Source: Paraburkholderia sp.
GTDB taxonomy: Bacteria; Pseudomonadota; Gammaproteobacteria; Burkholderiales; Burkholderiaceae
Length of the DNA: 64,000 nucleotides
Direction of reading: 5' to 3'
NCBI RefSeq assembly: GCF_024281035.1
Contig: NZ_JAMXLH010000078.1
Location: forward strand, 62,001-126,000
Of the stretch, positions 26,866 through 35,701 are shown in pieces; position 1 is the stretch's first letter, and every line of letters begins with the position of its first letter. The notes beneath the pieces were generated by a model. It was given only the letters and a program-made list of their open reading frames with translations, did no database searches and had not been told where the DNA came from. Both the position numbers and the translations under genes were made by a program.

Positions 26866-27291
26866 ATGAAACGTTCGTACCTCTTAGCCCTTTTGCTCGC
26901 GGTTGTGCCGCTCGCTGGCCACGCGGCCGCCCTTGATGAACTGCTGACCTGCAAGAAATCCGCGCACGATTTCGTCTCCGTCCTGATCGGCCAGAAACTG
27001 ATCGGTTCGGCGCCTTCGAGGGTCGAAACCAATTCGATCAACGTCTTCTGGCCCTCGCATGGCGGGCACATGACGGCCTACGATTTCAGCGTATTCGCGA
27101 TCGTTGCCTTCCAGCAGGACGATCCGCTCTTCAAGACCGGCAGCGGCAAGCCGATTGCACGATCGGCGTATGGCGCAGTCGTGTTCGGCAGCCAGAGCAA
27201 GGTCCAGGCCGCCCTCACCGAAGCCGGCAATAACGCAATCGTCCATCATGCGGGGCCGATGCTGACCGCGATCTTCTGCCAGCAGGATTGA
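26866..27291 (+). CDS. Exported hypothetical protein
   Basis: A 141-residue protein with a clear signal peptide, MKRSYLLALLLAVVPLAGHAA, cleaved probably after GHA. The mature part (LDELLTCKKSAHDFVSVLIGQ..., INVFWPSHGGHMTAYDFSVFAIVAFQ, ending MLTAIFCQQD) has two Cys residues that could form a disulfide. I do not recognise a family. A periplasmic location is inferred. It is convergent with the next gene, with 10 bp between the stops. Confidence 0.7.
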   Translation: MKRSYLLALLLAVVPLAGHAAALDELLTCKKSAHDFVSVLIGQKLIGSAPSRVETNSINVFWPSHGGHMTAYDFSVFAIVAFQQDDPLFKTGSGKPIARSAYGAVVFGSQSKVQAALTEAGNNAIVHHAGPMLTAIFCQQD

Positions 27292-27301
27292 CGCCCGAAC
27301 G

Positions 27302-27811
27302 CTAGCCGATCCGGCCGAAGCCCCCCTCGGCCCATGCCTCGGCGCACGCCTTGGTTAGCTTGAACGTCGGCGCAACGCGCTGCTGGCCCAGTTGTTCGCC
27401 GTAGGCGTCCAGCGCGGTCAGCACGGCATAGGGTTCGTATTCGTCGGGGACGATGTCGAGGGTCACATCGATGTCGCCCGATTCGTGGGGCACACTCACG
27501 CGCTTGTGCAGCAATGCATGCAGTTGCTGCTCGTGACGGCGCAGCACCTCCGACGCCGTCTTCACGAGCGTATTGAATGCACCCGTGTCGAGCGGCTTGG
27601 GATTCTTCTTGTCGCGCCCCATGGTCCACGGGCCAACCAGCGCGGGCTCGGGCTCGCCGTCCTTGATCATTTCGACGGCCCAGCCATCGTCGTCTTCGTT
27701 CTTGATGACGCGTGCCGTCCAGCCGTCCTTGCGCCACAGGCGCGCGTCCTGAATCGCTTCGGGTTCACTGGCCCCGGAGTCGGGGAGCATGGCGGGCAAA
27801 GAATCGGTCAT
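27302..27811 (-). CDS. Hypothetical protein, 169 residues
   Basis: ATG 27811 begins MTDSLPAMLPDSGASEPEA. The protein is acidic and soluble, with a conserved-looking core: RLWRKDGWTARVIKNEDDDGWAVEMIKDGEPEPALVGPW (in parts), DTGAFNTLVKTASEVLRRHEQQLHALLHK and VTLDIVPDEYEPYAVLTALD. Codon bias supports it. No family with a known function is recognised. Confidence 0.7.
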   Translation of the reverse strand: MTDSLPAMLPDSGASEPEAIQDARLWRKDGWTARVIKNEDDDGWAVEMIKDGEPEPALVGPWTMGRDKKNPKPLDTGAFNTLVKTASEVLRRHEQQLHALLHKRVSVPHESGDIDVTLDIVPDEYEPYAVLTALDAYGEQLGQQRVAPTFKLTKACAEAWAEGGFGRIG

Positions 27812-28017
27812 GGCGGGTTCGGTCTGGTTCTGCAGGGCCTGCCCGTCGAGGGAGGGCAGGCGCAGGATTTTACCCGCACGCGCGAACGAGCCGTATACGA
27901 ACGCCCGCAGCGACGCAATCAATGGCTGATCAATATAGTGCGAATGCCCGGGAGAGAATCAGCCAGATTTCATTGTTTGCAACGCTGCGTTGCCCTGGCG
28001 ATTTAAATGAAATCCGC

Positions 28018-28082
28018 AAAAAAAAAGCGGCCCGAAGGCCGCGCAAAGACAGATGAAAATAGACCACCCTTGGTCGAGGGGC
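28018..28082 (-). ncRNA. Candidate small RNA ending in an orphan terminator
   Basis: On the minus strand a TACAAT -10-like box (28094-28089) is followed by about 40 nt and then a strong intrinsic terminator: stem GCGGCC/GGCCGC with a CGAA-type tetraloop (28027-28042) and nine T residues (28026-28018). No minus-strand gene ends near this terminator, so a transcript of about 65 nt is the simplest explanation. No good -35 box is seen. The transcript is inferred, not demonstrated. Confidence 0.35.
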
Positions 28083-28210
28083 AAGTAAATTGTAGCGCCA
28101 CAGCGTGAAGCCACCGAGCCCGCAAACTGGAAGACTACCTTTCACCAATCGGGGTAAATCAAAGGTGAAAATCGGTGTATTCACAACGTCCGTTCGCGGG
28201 ACATGCAGCC

Positions 28211-28240
28211 GCAAGCACCTGCAAGCACCTGCAAGCACCC
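28211..28240. repeat. Three tandem copies of a 10-bp unit upstream of the porin gene
   Basis: GCAAGCACCT is repeated three times in tandem, the last copy ending in C. It lies in the 27812-28497 intergenic region, about 260 bp before the porin start. The 10-bp period is close to one helical turn. Besides this and the small RNA candidate, the region shows no gene. Confidence 0.8.
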
Positions 28241-28497
28241 GTAAGCGTCGCACCTGCACAACAAAATAACCATTGACAGCCGATTTCAACACTACCTCGC
28301 AACAGAAAAATTGCTTTGTATGCGGCCACTTACGCGAGGCATGCGGGTTTATCACAGTTCCAGGAAAGTATTATTACAACATGCTGCGCAATTTCTCCGG
28401 ATAGCCCGAATACACTCTGCCCCGAATCGTCAGACTACGAAATCGCCAGCTGTACTGGCGTTCGTGAGATTCCCAGTACTATCCGGAGTAAGAAAGC

Positions 28498-29661
28498 ATG
28501 AAAAAAACCCTGATTCTCGCCAGCGTTCTCAGCGCATTCGCCATCAGCGCACAAGCGCAAAGCAGCGTGACCCTGTACGGCTCGCTCGACGCCGGCATCC
28601 TCTACGCGAACAACGCTGGCGGCCACAGCCTGTGGCAACAAGGCAGCGGCGCAATGAGCTACAACTACTTCGGCCTGCGCGGCGCTGAAGACCTCGGCGG
28701 TGGCCTGAAGGCGATCTTCACGTTGGAAAGCGGCTTCGATCTGAACAGCGGCCGCTACCATAACGGCGACACCGGCTTCAATCGTCAGTCCTACGTCGGC
28801 CTGCAAAGCGACAAGTACGGCACGCTGACCCTCGGCCGTCAATACGACTCCGTCGTCGACTACCTGTCGCCGCTGTCCGCAACGGGCTCGGGCTTCGGCA
28901 ACAACCTCGCCGGCCACCCGTTCGACAACGACAATCTCGCCCAATCGTTCTCGATCAAGAACTCGGCCAAGTACGCAAGCGCAAATTACGCAGGCCTCAA
29001 GTTCGGCGGCCTGTACGGCTTCAGCAACGACGCAAACGGCTTCTCGAACGGCCGCGCATGGAGCGTCGGCGCTTCGTACGGCAATGGCCCGCTGAACGTT
29101 GCAGCCGCCTACCTGCAGACGAACAACTCGGGCGGCCTCAGCTCGGCAAGCAGCGCGGCATCGGCTGACCAGAACATCTCGGCGCGCCTGCAGCGCACCT
29201 ACGGCGTTGGCGCGAACTACACGTATGGTCCGGCGAATGTCGGCTTCGTGTGGACGCACTCGCAGATCGACGGTGTCTCGAGCCTCGCGAGCGGCGGCAT
29301 GTCGCTGCCGGGCCTCAATGGTCTGAACCTGCACCTCGACAACTACGAAATCAACGGCGCGTACCACCTGAGCCCGGCGCTCTCGCTCGTCGGTTCGTAC
29401 ACGTTCACCGACGGCACCGTGACCGGCAACGGCAGCGGCAACGGCTCGCCGAAGTGGCACACCGTCATGGTGGGCACCGACTACCTGCTCAGCAAGCGCA
29501 CCGACGTGTACCTGACCGGCGTGTACCAGCACACTTCGGGCTCGCTCGGCGAAAACCCGGACGGCAGCGGCATCGCGAACGTCGCGGCAATCAACATGCT
29601 GTCGCCGTCGTCGACCAACAACCAGATCGCTGCAACGGTCGGTCTGCGTCACCGCTTCTAA
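28498..29661 (+). CDS. Outer-membrane porin, Gram-negative OmpC-like family
   Basis: A 387-residue trimeric-type porin precursor. The signal peptide is MKKTLILASVLSAFAISAQAQ, with cleavage after AQA. The mature chain begins SSVTLYGSLDAGILYANNAGG, the standard start of Burkholderiales porins, and continues with amphipathic beta strands such as SYVGLQSDKYGTLTLGRQYD. It ends in VGLRHRF with the terminal Phe needed for BAM-dependent assembly. The gene is monocistronic, with a strong terminator 60 bp downstream. Confidence 0.97.
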   Translation: MKKTLILASVLSAFAISAQAQSSVTLYGSLDAGILYANNAGGHSLWQQGSGAMSYNYFGLRGAEDLGGGLKAIFTLESGFDLNSGRYHNGDTGFNRQSYVGLQSDKYGTLTLGRQYDSVVDYLSPLSATGSGFGNNLAGHPFDNDNLAQSFSIKNSAKYASANYAGLKFGGLYGFSNDANGFSNGRAWSVGASYGNGPLNVAAAYLQTNNSGGLSSASSAASADQNISARLQRTYGVGANYTYGPANVGFVWTHSQIDGVSSLASGGMSLPGLNGLNLHLDNYEINGAYHLSPALSLVGSYTFTDGTVTGNGSGNGSPKWHTVMVGTDYLLSKRTDVYLTGVYQHTSGSLGENPDGSGIANVAAINMLSPSSTNNQIAATVGLRHRF

Positions 29662-29720
29662 GCCACTGGACGATCGTCCTGCAGCGGGTGTGATCCACCC
29701 GGCTGCCTGACCGTCTCGAC

Positions 29721-29756
29721 ACGCACATGCGGCACAACCGCATGTGCGTTTTTTTT
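29721..29756 (+). terminator. Rho-independent terminator of the porin gene
   Basis: A perfect 12-bp stem (29721-29732 with 29738-29749), 5-base loop CACAA and a run of eight T residues (29749-29756), 60 bp past the porin stop. Confidence 0.93.
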
Positions 29757-29900
29757 CGCGTGTTTCCTTTGCGGTGCGTTTGTTTCCTCCACGCGCGGCA
29801 CCGCGAGCGTAGCGCAGTTGCATCTTCTTACGCCTGCGGGGCCACAAGAGTGCCTATACTTTGTGGTATTCGCCGCTCCAATCTCGATAACGCTCCGCTC

Positions 29901-30257
29901 ATGAACCCGCTCGCTCGACGCATCCTCGCCGCATCGCCTCTCGCCCTCGCCGCCGCCTGCAGCACGACGCCTCCACCCGGCGCTGCTGCAAACGGCGAGC
30001 CGATGATCTACGTTTCGTCGACACATTCGGCCTCATCCATCGCGAGTTGCCTCAAAGGACGGCTGCCGCAAATTCACGAATCGAGGGATGGCAACGCGAC
30101 CGAGCTGAGCGTCGGCTCGCGCTCGAACGAGTCGTATCACGTCACGCTAACGCCTTCCGGCTATGGATCGACGATCCGCGTAATACATGGAAATTCGCGC
30201 TCCGACGATCCGCCCGAACCGGAACTGCGATTCGACGTGGCGCGTTGCGCGACCTGA
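29901..30257 (+). CDS. Small putative lipoprotein
   Basis: A 118-residue protein beginning MNPLARRILAASPLALAAAC; the LAAAC lipobox predicts lipidation of Cys20. After a Pro/Gly-rich linker the mature domain (MIYVSSTHSASSIASCLKGRLP, VTLTPSGYGSTIRVIHGN, ELRFDVARCA) looks like a small alpha/beta fold. It keeps two further Cys residues. No named family is recognised. ATG 29901 is chosen because it directly starts the signal sequence. Confidence 0.75.
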   Translation: MNPLARRILAASPLALAAACSTTPPPGAAANGEPMIYVSSTHSASSIASCLKGRLPQIHESRDGNATELSVGSRSNESYHVTLTPSGYGSTIRVIHGNSRSDDPPEPELRFDVARCAT

Positions 30258-30411
30258 GGTTCGCACACGCAACGCGCGGATCCGGCGGATTCGATCGGCA
30301 CGGCGGGGCGCTGCGCGAACTGCCGTCGCTGCACGGATCGCCGGTTCGCTCTATCACGACGCCGTCACATCTGCGAAGATTGCGCCCTTTCGACTTCGCG
30401 CACATCGCCTC

Positions 30412-30921
30412 ATGGCATCAGGCACCGCACATCACGCGACCGGCTGGGCTGCCGGCGTCATCGCCACGGCCATCGTCACGCACCTGCACGCGGATGGCCC
30501 ATGGCATCTCTATGCCGCCCTGGCGTTCGTCGGAGGCGTAGCGGGCGGATCGGCGCCCGACTGGCTCGAAGTCGCCTGGTGGAGCAAGAAGCGACGGCTG
30601 TGGATCACCCATCGCACGTTGACGCATTGGGGAATCGGCTGGATCGCTCTGCTCGCGTGGTCGTATCACCGGCTTGGCCAACTGCCGGTGGCCGTGCTGA
30701 CGTTCGGCTTCGCCTGCGGCGGCGTCATGCATCTGTTCGCGGACTGGCCCAATCCGCTCGGCGTGCCGTGGGTCATCCAGCGGCATTCGCTGAACTGGTG
30801 GAAAAGCGGGCGTTGCGATCTCATCGTCGTGGCCGCTTCCTGGGTGGCCGCGTGGTTCTTCGCCGTACATGGAATGCCGCATGACTGGCCGCTTGCTCCG
30901 TTGCGGCGTTTGATCTCGTGA
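30412..30921 (+). CDS. Membrane-bound metal-dependent hydrolase, YdjM-like
   Basis: A 169-residue inner-membrane protein with about four hydrophobic segments. The N-terminal SGTAHHATGWAAGVIATAI resembles the HxxxG start of YdjM-family proteins; WITHRTLTHWGIGWI and GGVMHLFADWPNPLGVPWV carry the conserved His/Asp residues thought to hold metal. The biological substrate in this family is not established. ATG 30412 is preferred over longer upstream forms because homology starts at its second residue. Confidence 0.8.
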   Translation: MASGTAHHATGWAAGVIATAIVTHLHADGPWHLYAALAFVGGVAGGSAPDWLEVAWWSKKRRLWITHRTLTHWGIGWIALLAWSYHRLGQLPVAVLTFGFACGGVMHLFADWPNPLGVPWVIQRHSLNWWKSGRCDLIVVAASWVAAWFFAVHGMPHDWPLAPLRRLIS

Positions 30922-31098
30922 CGCGTCGCGCCAGAATTTGAACTATCGATGCGTGCGCAACGCGCCGCATTGCGCTGCCCTAACACCCGTCGGCATCGGC
31001 ACGCTCAGGAGCGCGCACCATTGGCCGGTCACTCGGGGAAACAATTCGCACAGGACGAGCACACGCCAAAACCAGATCGCGCGTTGGGCGTGTTCTTC

Positions 31099-31124
31099 CG
31101 GCGTCGCTTAGGACAGCGACGCCG
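31099..31124. terminator. Hairpin between convergent genes
   Basis: A 10-bp perfect stem CGGCGTCGCT/AGCGACGCCG with a 6-base loop, placed between the convergent YdjM-like and aldehyde dehydrogenase genes. Only three T residues follow on the plus strand and A/G-rich sequence on the minus strand, so it is a weak or bidirectional terminator. Confidence 0.5.
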
Positions 31125-31144
31125 TTTCTGGAAATGAAGCCTGC

Positions 31145-32644
31145 TCAATCGAGCCTGAAGTCGATCCCCTGTGCCAACGGCAGCGCAGTCGAATAGTTGA
31201 CGGTGTTGGTGGCACGACGCATGTAACCCTTCCAGGCGTCCGATCCCGACTCGCGCCCACCGCCCGTCTCCTTTTCGCCCCCGAACGCCCCGCCGATTTC
31301 CGCGCCGCTCGGCCCGATGTTCACGTTCGCGATGCCGCAATCGCTGCCGGACGCCGATACGAAACGTTCGGCTTCGCGCAGATCGGTGGTGAACACACAC
31401 GACGACAAACCGTGCGACGCGCGGTTGTGCCCGGCGACGGCCTCATCGAAATCGCGATACTTCATGACGTAGAGGATTGGCGCGAACGTTTCCTTCAGGA
31501 CAATCTCGCTTTGCCCGGGCATTTCGACCAGGGCCGGCTCCACGTAATAGCCATTCGGCAAGCCATCGACGTTGACCCTACGGCCACCTGTCACCTTGCC
31601 GCCCGCCGCCTGTGCCTGCTGCAGCGCAGACTGCATGCGCTCGAAGGATTGCGCGTCGATGAGCGGACCCATCAGCGTACGCGGCTCGAGCGGGTTTCCG
31701 ATCGGAACCTTGCCGTAAAGCTGCTTGAGGCGGCTTACCGTATCGTCGTACACGCTCTCATGCACAAAAAGCCGCCGCAGCGACGTGCAGCGCTGTCCCG
31801 CTGTACCAACGGCTGAAAACAGGATTGCGCGCAGCGTGAGTTCGCGATCGGCACTCGGAGTCACGATGCCGCCATTGTTGCCGCCGAGTTCGAGAATCGC
31901 GCGGCCGAAACGCTGCGCCACGGCCACGCCAACCGCGCGGCCCATCTCGGTGCTGCCGGTCGCGCTGACAATCGCTGCACGCGGATCGGCGACCAGCTTC
32001 GCACCGACGTCGCGGCCACCCACGACGAGCGAAGCAAGGCCCTCGGGCGCGTCGCCGAATGCTTCGAGCGCATCGGCCATGAGGCGATCGACCGCAAGCG
32101 CCGTCAACGGTGTCTTCTCGGACGGCTTCCAGACAACGGCGTCCCCACAGACAAGCGCAAGCGCCGCATTCCAGGACCATACCGCCACCGGGAAATTGAA
32201 CGCGGAGATGATGGCGCAGACACCCATCGGGTGCCAGCTCTCCGACATGCGATGACCAGGACGCTCGGACGCAATCGTGAGGCCATACAGTTGCCTCGAC
32301 AAACCGACAGCGAAGTCGCAGATATCGATCATTTCCTGGATTTCACCCAGACCTTCCTGGAGGATCTTTCCGGCCTCGAGCGACACAAGACTGCCGAGCG
32401 CCTGCTTATGCTCGCGCAACTGCTCGCCAAGGAGCCGGACAAGTTCCCCGCGTCGCGGCGCGGGAACGTTGCGCCACTTGAGAAACGCCGCGTGCGAACG
32501 TGCCATGACGGCGTCGACATCGGCGGGCGACTGGTACGACACACGGCCGATAAGCTCGCCCGAAATCGGCGACCGAACTTCGACGTCGCCGGCGCTGGCC
32601 AGTTCAAGGATGCCGAGGTCGGCAAGAATGCGTGATGCGTCCAT
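31145..32644 (-). CDS. amaB: ALDH7-type aldehyde dehydrogenase (alpha-aminoadipic semialdehyde / piperideine-6-carboxylate)
   Basis: A 499-residue NAD+-dependent dehydrogenase of the ALDH7A1/AmaB group, which oxidises L-2-aminoadipate 6-semialdehyde to 2-aminoadipate in lysine breakdown. Family-specific features are AIISAFNFPVAVWSWNAALALVCG, ELGGNNGGIVTPSADR and the nucleophile Cys in GTAGQRCTSLRR, plus FGGEKETGGGRESGSDAWK near the end. The gene stands alone; no lysine catabolic partner is adjacent, so the precise substrate is by family analogy. Confidence 0.88.
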   Translation of the reverse strand: MDASRILADLGILELASAGDVEVRSPISGELIGRVSYQSPADVDAVMARSHAAFLKWRNVPAPRRGELVRLLGEQLREHKQALGSLVSLEAGKILQEGLGEIQEMIDICDFAVGLSRQLYGLTIASERPGHRMSESWHPMGVCAIISAFNFPVAVWSWNAALALVCGDAVVWKPSEKTPLTALAVDRLMADALEAFGDAPEGLASLVVGGRDVGAKLVADPRAAIVSATGSTEMGRAVGVAVAQRFGRAILELGGNNGGIVTPSADRELTLRAILFSAVGTAGQRCTSLRRLFVHESVYDDTVSRLKQLYGKVPIGNPLEPRTLMGPLIDAQSFERMQSALQQAQAAGGKVTGGRRVNVDGLPNGYYVEPALVEMPGQSEIVLKETFAPILYVMKYRDFDEAVAGHNRASHGLSSCVFTTDLREAERFVSASGSDCGIANVNIGPSGAEIGGAFGGEKETGGGRESGSDAWKGYMRRATNTVNYSTALPLAQGIDFRLD

Positions 32645-33140
32645 AGCGTGCCCTTTATTTCCGATAAGAAACTTCCACAGGTTCGCCGACTATACACGCG
32701 GCCCAGACCGGCGGCAAGCCGGGAAAGGCCCGACCATGCTACACGGGGCGTTCTGTCTGGAGCATGTGTGCGGTCTCCGAAGGGCGGCCCGTCAGAGGCC
32801 GCGTTTTGGTGAGTTTCCTTTCAGAAATTTGTGCACAAGTTCGATTTCCCGGAAAAAGCGCAACGGAACAATCGCGCACAGAAGTTTCGCACTGCACCAC
32901 GGCCGGAACGGGCAAGCGTTCTTCGCGATCACATACCAACCGCCGTAGCCGCCCTGCCCGGCAGGCGTTTGTGGACACACGCTGCCACAGACGGTCGTCC
33001 TTGGTACACGCCGCCACCGCGCCGTCATGCACCCGTTGGCCACCATGGATCGCTGGCCGTCTCTCTGGCCCAGTCGGCGCGGCGCGTCAATACAGCCGTC
33101 GCGGTGTCCACCCACAGCAAATTTCTGGTTCTTCACCGAA
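32645..33140. other. Gene-free spacer downstream of the alpha/beta hydrolase gene
   Basis: About 500 bp between the ALDH start and the stop of the next leftward gene. No frame has good codon bias and no hairpin terminator stands out. The aldehyde dehydrogenase promoter must lie at the left end. Confidence 0.5.
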
Positions 33141-33941
33141 TTAAGGGAAAAGCCACGCGGATCTTGAGGGAAAGCCGGAAACCTCGGCTGAGTCCACGAG
33201 GAACGACTCAATAGCTGCGGCAAGAGCGAGCGGTGTCTCGTTCATTGGATAGTGGCCAGCGTTGTGCAAGACCTCAACCGTGGCGCGGGGATATCGCCGT
33301 AGATACGTCCTGGCCATCAAACCAAAGTTGAACGTTGAGTCGTGCTCCCCCACCAACACCTTCACCAGGTGTTGTCCACCAATCTCATCGCTGAAATCGG
33401 TGTCGACCCATGCATGGAGGTATGCTGCGAACGCTTCTTTGGAGGAGTGCGTTGCCGAGTAATTCGCTTTCCAATTGACCCAGGCTGGCGGCAACCGTCC
33501 ACCGGTGCTTCGGTCGATGATGATTTTCCGGTTATCCAGGCGCTCCGCGGCTTCTTCGAGTAGACGCCGCGTCGTGAAATCGCAGGAAATGCCACCGCAA
33601 GGAACGGGTGCAATAGCAACGAGTGCCCGTACCCGCTCGGGAACACGTGCTGCAATTCGCTCGATTGCCATGCCACCCATCGAGTGACCGATCAAGCTGA
33701 AAGAATCAAATCCGAGAACATCGGCAAGCGTCAATGCATCTGAAGCGATCTCGTCGATCGTGTACGCGCCGTGCGTTTCTCGCATTCCGCCGTAACCGCG
33801 ATAATCCATAAACACGTAACTGAATGCGTGACCAGACAGCCAGGGTTCAATCTGTTCGAACGAGTGCGCATCTCCGAACCAGCCGTGTAGAACGAGAACG
33901 GGATGAGGTCCATTCCCCACGCGATGAAACGTATTGGGCAT
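33141..33941 (-). CDS. Alpha/beta hydrolase
   Basis: A 266-residue hydrolase. The oxyanion region is VLVLHGWFGDAHSF, the nucleophile elbow is LIGHSMGGMAIE (Ser), and the catalytic His is in VEVLHNAGHYPMNETP; the acid is probably Asp in VLVGEHDSTFN. Ester or lactone substrates are plausible but not determined. Codon use is less GC-rich than its neighbours. It is divergent from an AraC-family regulator gene with a 157-bp shared promoter region, so the two probably form a regulated pair. Confidence 0.88.
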   Translation of the reverse strand: MPNTFHRVGNGPHPVLVLHGWFGDAHSFEQIEPWLSGHAFSYVFMDYRGYGGMRETHGAYTIDEIASDALTLADVLGFDSFSLIGHSMGGMAIERIAARVPERVRALVAIAPVPCGGISCDFTTRRLLEEAAERLDNRKIIIDRSTGGRLPPAWVNWKANYSATHSSKEAFAAYLHAWVDTDFSDEIGGQHLVKVLVGEHDSTFNFGLMARTYLRRYPRATVEVLHNAGHYPMNETPLALAAAIESFLVDSAEVSGFPSRSAWLFP

Positions 33942-34098
33942 ATCGATTCCGATGTGAGTGAGATGTGGTCTTCATCCGACGTGACGCGCACCTGGCCGCC
34001 GACTGCCTTGCCGCGCCACACGTCGGATGTCGCACAGCGTAAATTGATCGATTGAGGCCCGCCTTCTACAATGGGTCATTTGCTGTATAAATCGGGCC

Positions 34099-34884
34099 AT
34101 GCGAGATACCCTGGTAGATCCCTTCGAAGACATCCCGCGTAGCGTGGTCGTGACGGCGAACAATTACGCGCCCGGTTTATCGTTTCCAGTACACGCCCAT
34201 CGACGGGGACAGTTCGCATTCGCCTCACGCGGTACGATCAGCGTGGCCACGCGAGAAGGCCGATGGCTTGTGCCACCGCAGCGAGCCTGTTGGGTGCCCG
34301 CTGGCGTCACCCACGAGATGACGATGCGCGGCCCAGTTACGATGCTCAACGCTTTCGTGTCACAGGAACAAGCTCAAGCCGAGCAACTCCCAGCCCATTG
34401 CGGTGTTTACGGCGTTTCGGCGCTTCTCAGGCAATTGCTGGAAGACGCTATCGATTTGCCGGCCATGTATGACATTGATGGGCGCGCAGGCAAGCTGATG
34501 AACCTGCTTGTCGCGGAGATAGCGTCAATGCCGAGCCTCTCCCTCCATGCACCGCTGCCACGCGATTCCCGTCTCGCACACGCGTGCCAGCGGCTGTTTG
34601 ATACGCCATCGATTGCTGTCGGGCTTGACGCAATGGCCACCGAAGTTGGAATGAGTCGGCGAACATTTACCCGGCTTTTCCGGCATCAGACTGGCGTGAG
34701 TTTCGCGGAGTGGCGTCAACAGGTTTGCTTACTCGCGGCTATTGAACGTTTGAGCGAGGGCCAACCCGTGACTCGGATTGCATTGGATCTTGGCTATGCA
34801 AGTCCAAGCGCATTTTCATCTGCATTTCGCCGAGTGCTCGGCGAAACGCCGAGCCAGTATTTAGAGGCACGTCGAATGGCCTGA
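34099..34884 (+). CDS. AraC-family transcriptional regulator
   Basis: A 261-residue regulator of the cupin-HTH type. The N-terminal cupin shows PGLSFPVHAHRRGQFAFASRG and ACWVPAGVTHEM. The C-terminal double helix-turn-helix is AVGLDAMATEVGMSRRTFTRLFRHQTGVSF and TRIALDLGYASPSAFSSAFRRVLGETPSQYL (in parts). It sits divergent to the alpha/beta hydrolase gene and is the likely controller of it. Confidence 0.92.
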   Translation: MRDTLVDPFEDIPRSVVVTANNYAPGLSFPVHAHRRGQFAFASRGTISVATREGRWLVPPQRACWVPAGVTHEMTMRGPVTMLNAFVSQEQAQAEQLPAHCGVYGVSALLRQLLEDAIDLPAMYDIDGRAGKLMNLLVAEIASMPSLSLHAPLPRDSRLAHACQRLFDTPSIAVGLDAMATEVGMSRRTFTRLFRHQTGVSFAEWRQQVCLLAAIERLSEGQPVTRIALDLGYASPSAFSSAFRRVLGETPSQYLEARRMA

Positions 34885-35141
34885 GGAAAAAGCTGTTCGA
34901 TATCGGTTCCATGAACCTTGCCGATCTGCGAGATGAAACGCGCTCGCACTCACCCCGCGGATCGGCGAAGAAGTAAATTCTCTCGTTGCCTGACTTCTGC
35001 GGCGCCAATGTTTCTTATCGCGCAAAAAGCACCGCGTATCGCGCGTTTTCAAGCAGCCTTTGCGAACAGAAAGGCCGCACCTGCCCCGAAAATCGCGGAC
35101 GCGCGTCTCATTGCAACCGTAACGAATGACGTTTTGAGATC

Positions 35142-35177
35142 AAAAAAAAATCGGGCGTTGCGAACGCGACAACGCCC
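35142..35177 (-). terminator. Rho-independent terminator of the 67-residue protein gene
   Basis: Stem GGGCGTTG/CAACGCCC (35153-35160 with 35170-35177) followed on the minus strand by GA and a run of nine T residues (35150-35142). It is about 40 bp past the stop at 35215. The rest of 34885-35214 shows no gene. Confidence 0.85.
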
Positions 35178-35214
35178 CAACTAAACGGGTCGATAGAGGA
35201 CGCGCGTGCAGACA

Positions 35215-35418
35215 TCAGGCTCCCTCTCTGAACTCGGAACACGCAACCCGGTAGCCTACGATCAATCCAGCATCGTAGGCCGATTCCAGCGCGCGCCCGA
35301 CATCCTCCGCGCTTACCATGCGAACGTCGCGTGCATCCTCGCCCGTCGACTCGAAGCTTTCGATTCCGAGCGTCTTGCGCGAGATGGCCAACAGCAATTC
35401 GAGGCGTTCGTCGTACAT
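35215..35418 (-). CDS. Small hypothetical protein, 67 residues (MYDERLE type)
   Basis: ATG 35418 is preceded by a purine-rich GGGGGAAA site and starts MYDERLELLLAISRKTLGIE; the protein ends VGYRVACSEFREGA. The pattern of a helical LLLAISRKTLGI start and a RALESAYDAGLIVGYR end resembles small DUF-type proteins common in Burkholderia, including plasmid and genomic-island copies. Function is unknown. A longer in-frame form to 35622 exists but its N-terminal extension looks non-coding. Confidence 0.65.
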   Translation of the reverse strand: MYDERLELLLAISRKTLGIESFESTGEDARDVRMVSAEDVGRALESAYDAGLIVGYRVACSEFREGA

Positions 35419-35701
35419 TGATTTCCCCCAGTGATCCTTATCATTCGACAAAGATCGCGCACAGGTTATCCCCATCCATCGCGTGACATTCAGACGCATC
35501 GATGCCCCACCCCAAAAATAGCCTTGCCGCAACGCATCAACGTTCAATTCAAGATCCGGATCGAAATCTGGATAGTGTCGGCGCGAATTTGCCAAGGAGT
35601 ATAAAAACGCATTCGCATTCAAGCTCCAGTTCCCCGCTCAGCGCCCCGCGGCAAAAAACGTTAGCCGAACGGCCGAGGTTTCCGAAAGTCAGCGGTTTGA
35701 T

